A DNA stretch of 64,000 bases from Cyanobium sp. NIES-981 (GTDB lineage: Bacteria > Cyanobacteriota > Cyanobacteriia > PCC-6307 > Cyanobiaceae). A program made the translations under genes and the position numbers. Position 1 is the stretch's first letter; the number at the start of each line of letters is the position of its first letter. Location: the NCBI RefSeq assembly GCF_900088535.1, contig NZ_LT578417.1, positions 186,001 to 250,000 of the forward strand, read 5' to 3'. A model generated the notes under the pieces. It had not been told where the DNA came from. It searched no databases and worked only from the letters and a program-made list of their open reading frames with translations. Of this stretch, positions 63,380-64,000 are shown piece after piece.

Positions 63380-64000
63380 TCAGCAATCCAGCGACGTGCG
63401 GCGCTCCGCATCGCTGATGTCGCCCCGTTCGCGCTGCCACTGGCGGCGGCGCAGCCTGCCGTAGGCCTGGCAGAACTCCTCTCCGAGGGCCTGGCGCAGG
63501 CGGCTGTCGACATCGAAGGCATCGAGGGCCTCGCCCAGATCGGCGGGCAGCCTGGGGCAGGTCTCCGGCGCCAGCGGGGCGGCGTAGTTGTCGTTGTCGT
63601 GGCGGGGGCCGGGTTGCAGCTGGCGCTCGATGCCATCCAGCCCCGCCGCCAGGATCGCCGCCTGCAGCAGGTAGGGATGGGTGGAGCCATCCGGCAGCCG
63701 CAGCTCCAGCCGCTGGTCGTCCGGGATGCGCAGCATGTGGGTGCGGTTGTTGCCGCTGTAGCTGATGCCCGCCGGGCTCCAGGTGGCGCCGGAGCTGGTG
63801 GGCGGCGCCGCCAGCCGCCGGTAGCTGTTCACCGTGGGATTGGTGAGGGCGCACAGGGCCGGGGCATGCTCCAGCAGCCCCGCCAGAAACTGATAGGCCA
63901 GCGCCGAGAGCCCCAGCTCACCGGCCGGATCGTGGAACAGGTTGGCGCCGGCCTGGGCCGTGCCCGGGGCTCCCCACAGCGAGAGGTGGGTGTGGCAGCC
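63380..64000 (-). CDS. glnA: Glutamine synthetase family protein, C-terminal part (runs off window)
   Basis: About 206 C-terminal residues are visible. They include GCHTHLSLWG (substrate/ATP-binding part), NPTVNSYRRL (the NxTVNSYKRL-like motif of GS), and RIPDDQRLELRLPDGSTHPYL (RxE...DxxxxPYL region). This resembles the GlnT-like or GS family of glutamine synthetases. The enzyme joins ammonia to glutamate. It marks the return of core-like sequence on the right of the integron. Confidence 0.85.
   Translation of the reverse strand, partial: GCHTHLSLWGAPGTAQAGANLFHDPAGELGLSALAYQFLAGLLEHAPALCALTNPTVNSYRRLAAPPTSSGATWSPAGISYSGNNRTHMLRIPDDQRLELRLPDGSTHPYLLQAAILAAGLDGIERQLQPGPRHDNDNYAAPLAPETCPRLPADLGEALDAFDVDSRLRQALGEEFCQAYGRLRRRQWQRERGDISDAERRTSLDC

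Noticed and set aside
1-64000. tRNA, rRNA or CRISPR arrays
   Set aside because: Looked for conserved tRNA arms, rRNA stretches and regularly spaced repeats by eye; none were found.

Overview
The window looks like a chromosomal segment of a high-GC picocyanobacterium (Cyanobium / freshwater-type Synechococcus). The evidence is its gene set: an oxygen-dependent chlorophyll cyclase (AcsF), photosystem II Psb30, phosphoribulokinase, class II FBP aldolase, a CbbY-like phosphatase, Ycf20, and several families found mainly in cyanobacteria (DUF2996, DUF3727, UPF0182). The GC-rich, tightly packed gene layout agrees.

Bases 1-44,500 are ordinary core genome, mostly on the minus strand and often with ATGA-type overlaps. 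In order: pmbA-tldD, acsF, DUF2996, ubiX, an RNase II/R-type exonuclease, two half-size GDT1-type manganese/calcium transporters, a YkgJ-type Cys-cluster protein, psb30 (+), a ClC channel and recJ; then cbbY, ycf20 and glycerate kinase (+), rpmF (-), ftsH (+), a cupin, a MoaD-like protein with threonine synthase, UPF0182 (+), fba, an oxidoreductase, accD, pilD, prk, leuB, lpxD, proB, a YqeG phosphatase, DUF3727, ruvX, a GNAT-like protein, a CofE-like protein, phoH (+), a P-type ATPase and a membrane cluster. I found no rRNA, tRNA or CRISPR.

Bases 44,500-63,350 are an accessory region of mixed, lower GC. I read it as a chromosomal integron. An IntI-type tyrosine recombinase carrying the integron-specific insert lies at 62356-63342. 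To its left are at least five attC-like sites (58455, 57697, 56693, 46900, 45637), each with paired RYYYAAC/GTTRRRY boxes and imperfect palindromic arms. Three pairs of neighbouring sites obey the cassette rule that the R'' box of one site is the reverse complement of the R' box of the site before it. This fixes the cassette direction as minus strand, away from the 3' end of intI. Cassette genes include a PemK/MazF toxin with its antitoxin, a membrane protein with a YEATS-like domain, a glycine-zipper membrane protein, a BrnA-like antitoxin with an internal stop, and an unknown protein. The integrase has Gln in place of the catalytic His of the HxxR box, so its activity is doubtful.

The middle of the array (about 47.3-56.4 kb) is invaded or replaced. 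A patatin-like phospholipase gene is split by two insertion sequences (IS5-type and IS3-type); removing them in silico with one target duplication each restores one 372-codon frame that overlaps a membrane-protein gene. Divergent from it is an AT-rich plus-strand trio of cell-wall or protein-cutting enzymes: a GH19-like lysozyme/chitinase, an N-acetylmuramoyl-L-alanine amidase, and a trypsin-like protease fused to an MepA-like endopeptidase domain that a TGA interrupts. Degraded IS remnants (ISAs1, IS1595, IS3) flank this block. The first cassette position next to intI holds an IS91-like transposase with its own tyrosine recombinase and a second, intact copy of the IS3 element. Core genome resumes with a glutamine synthetase at 63,380.
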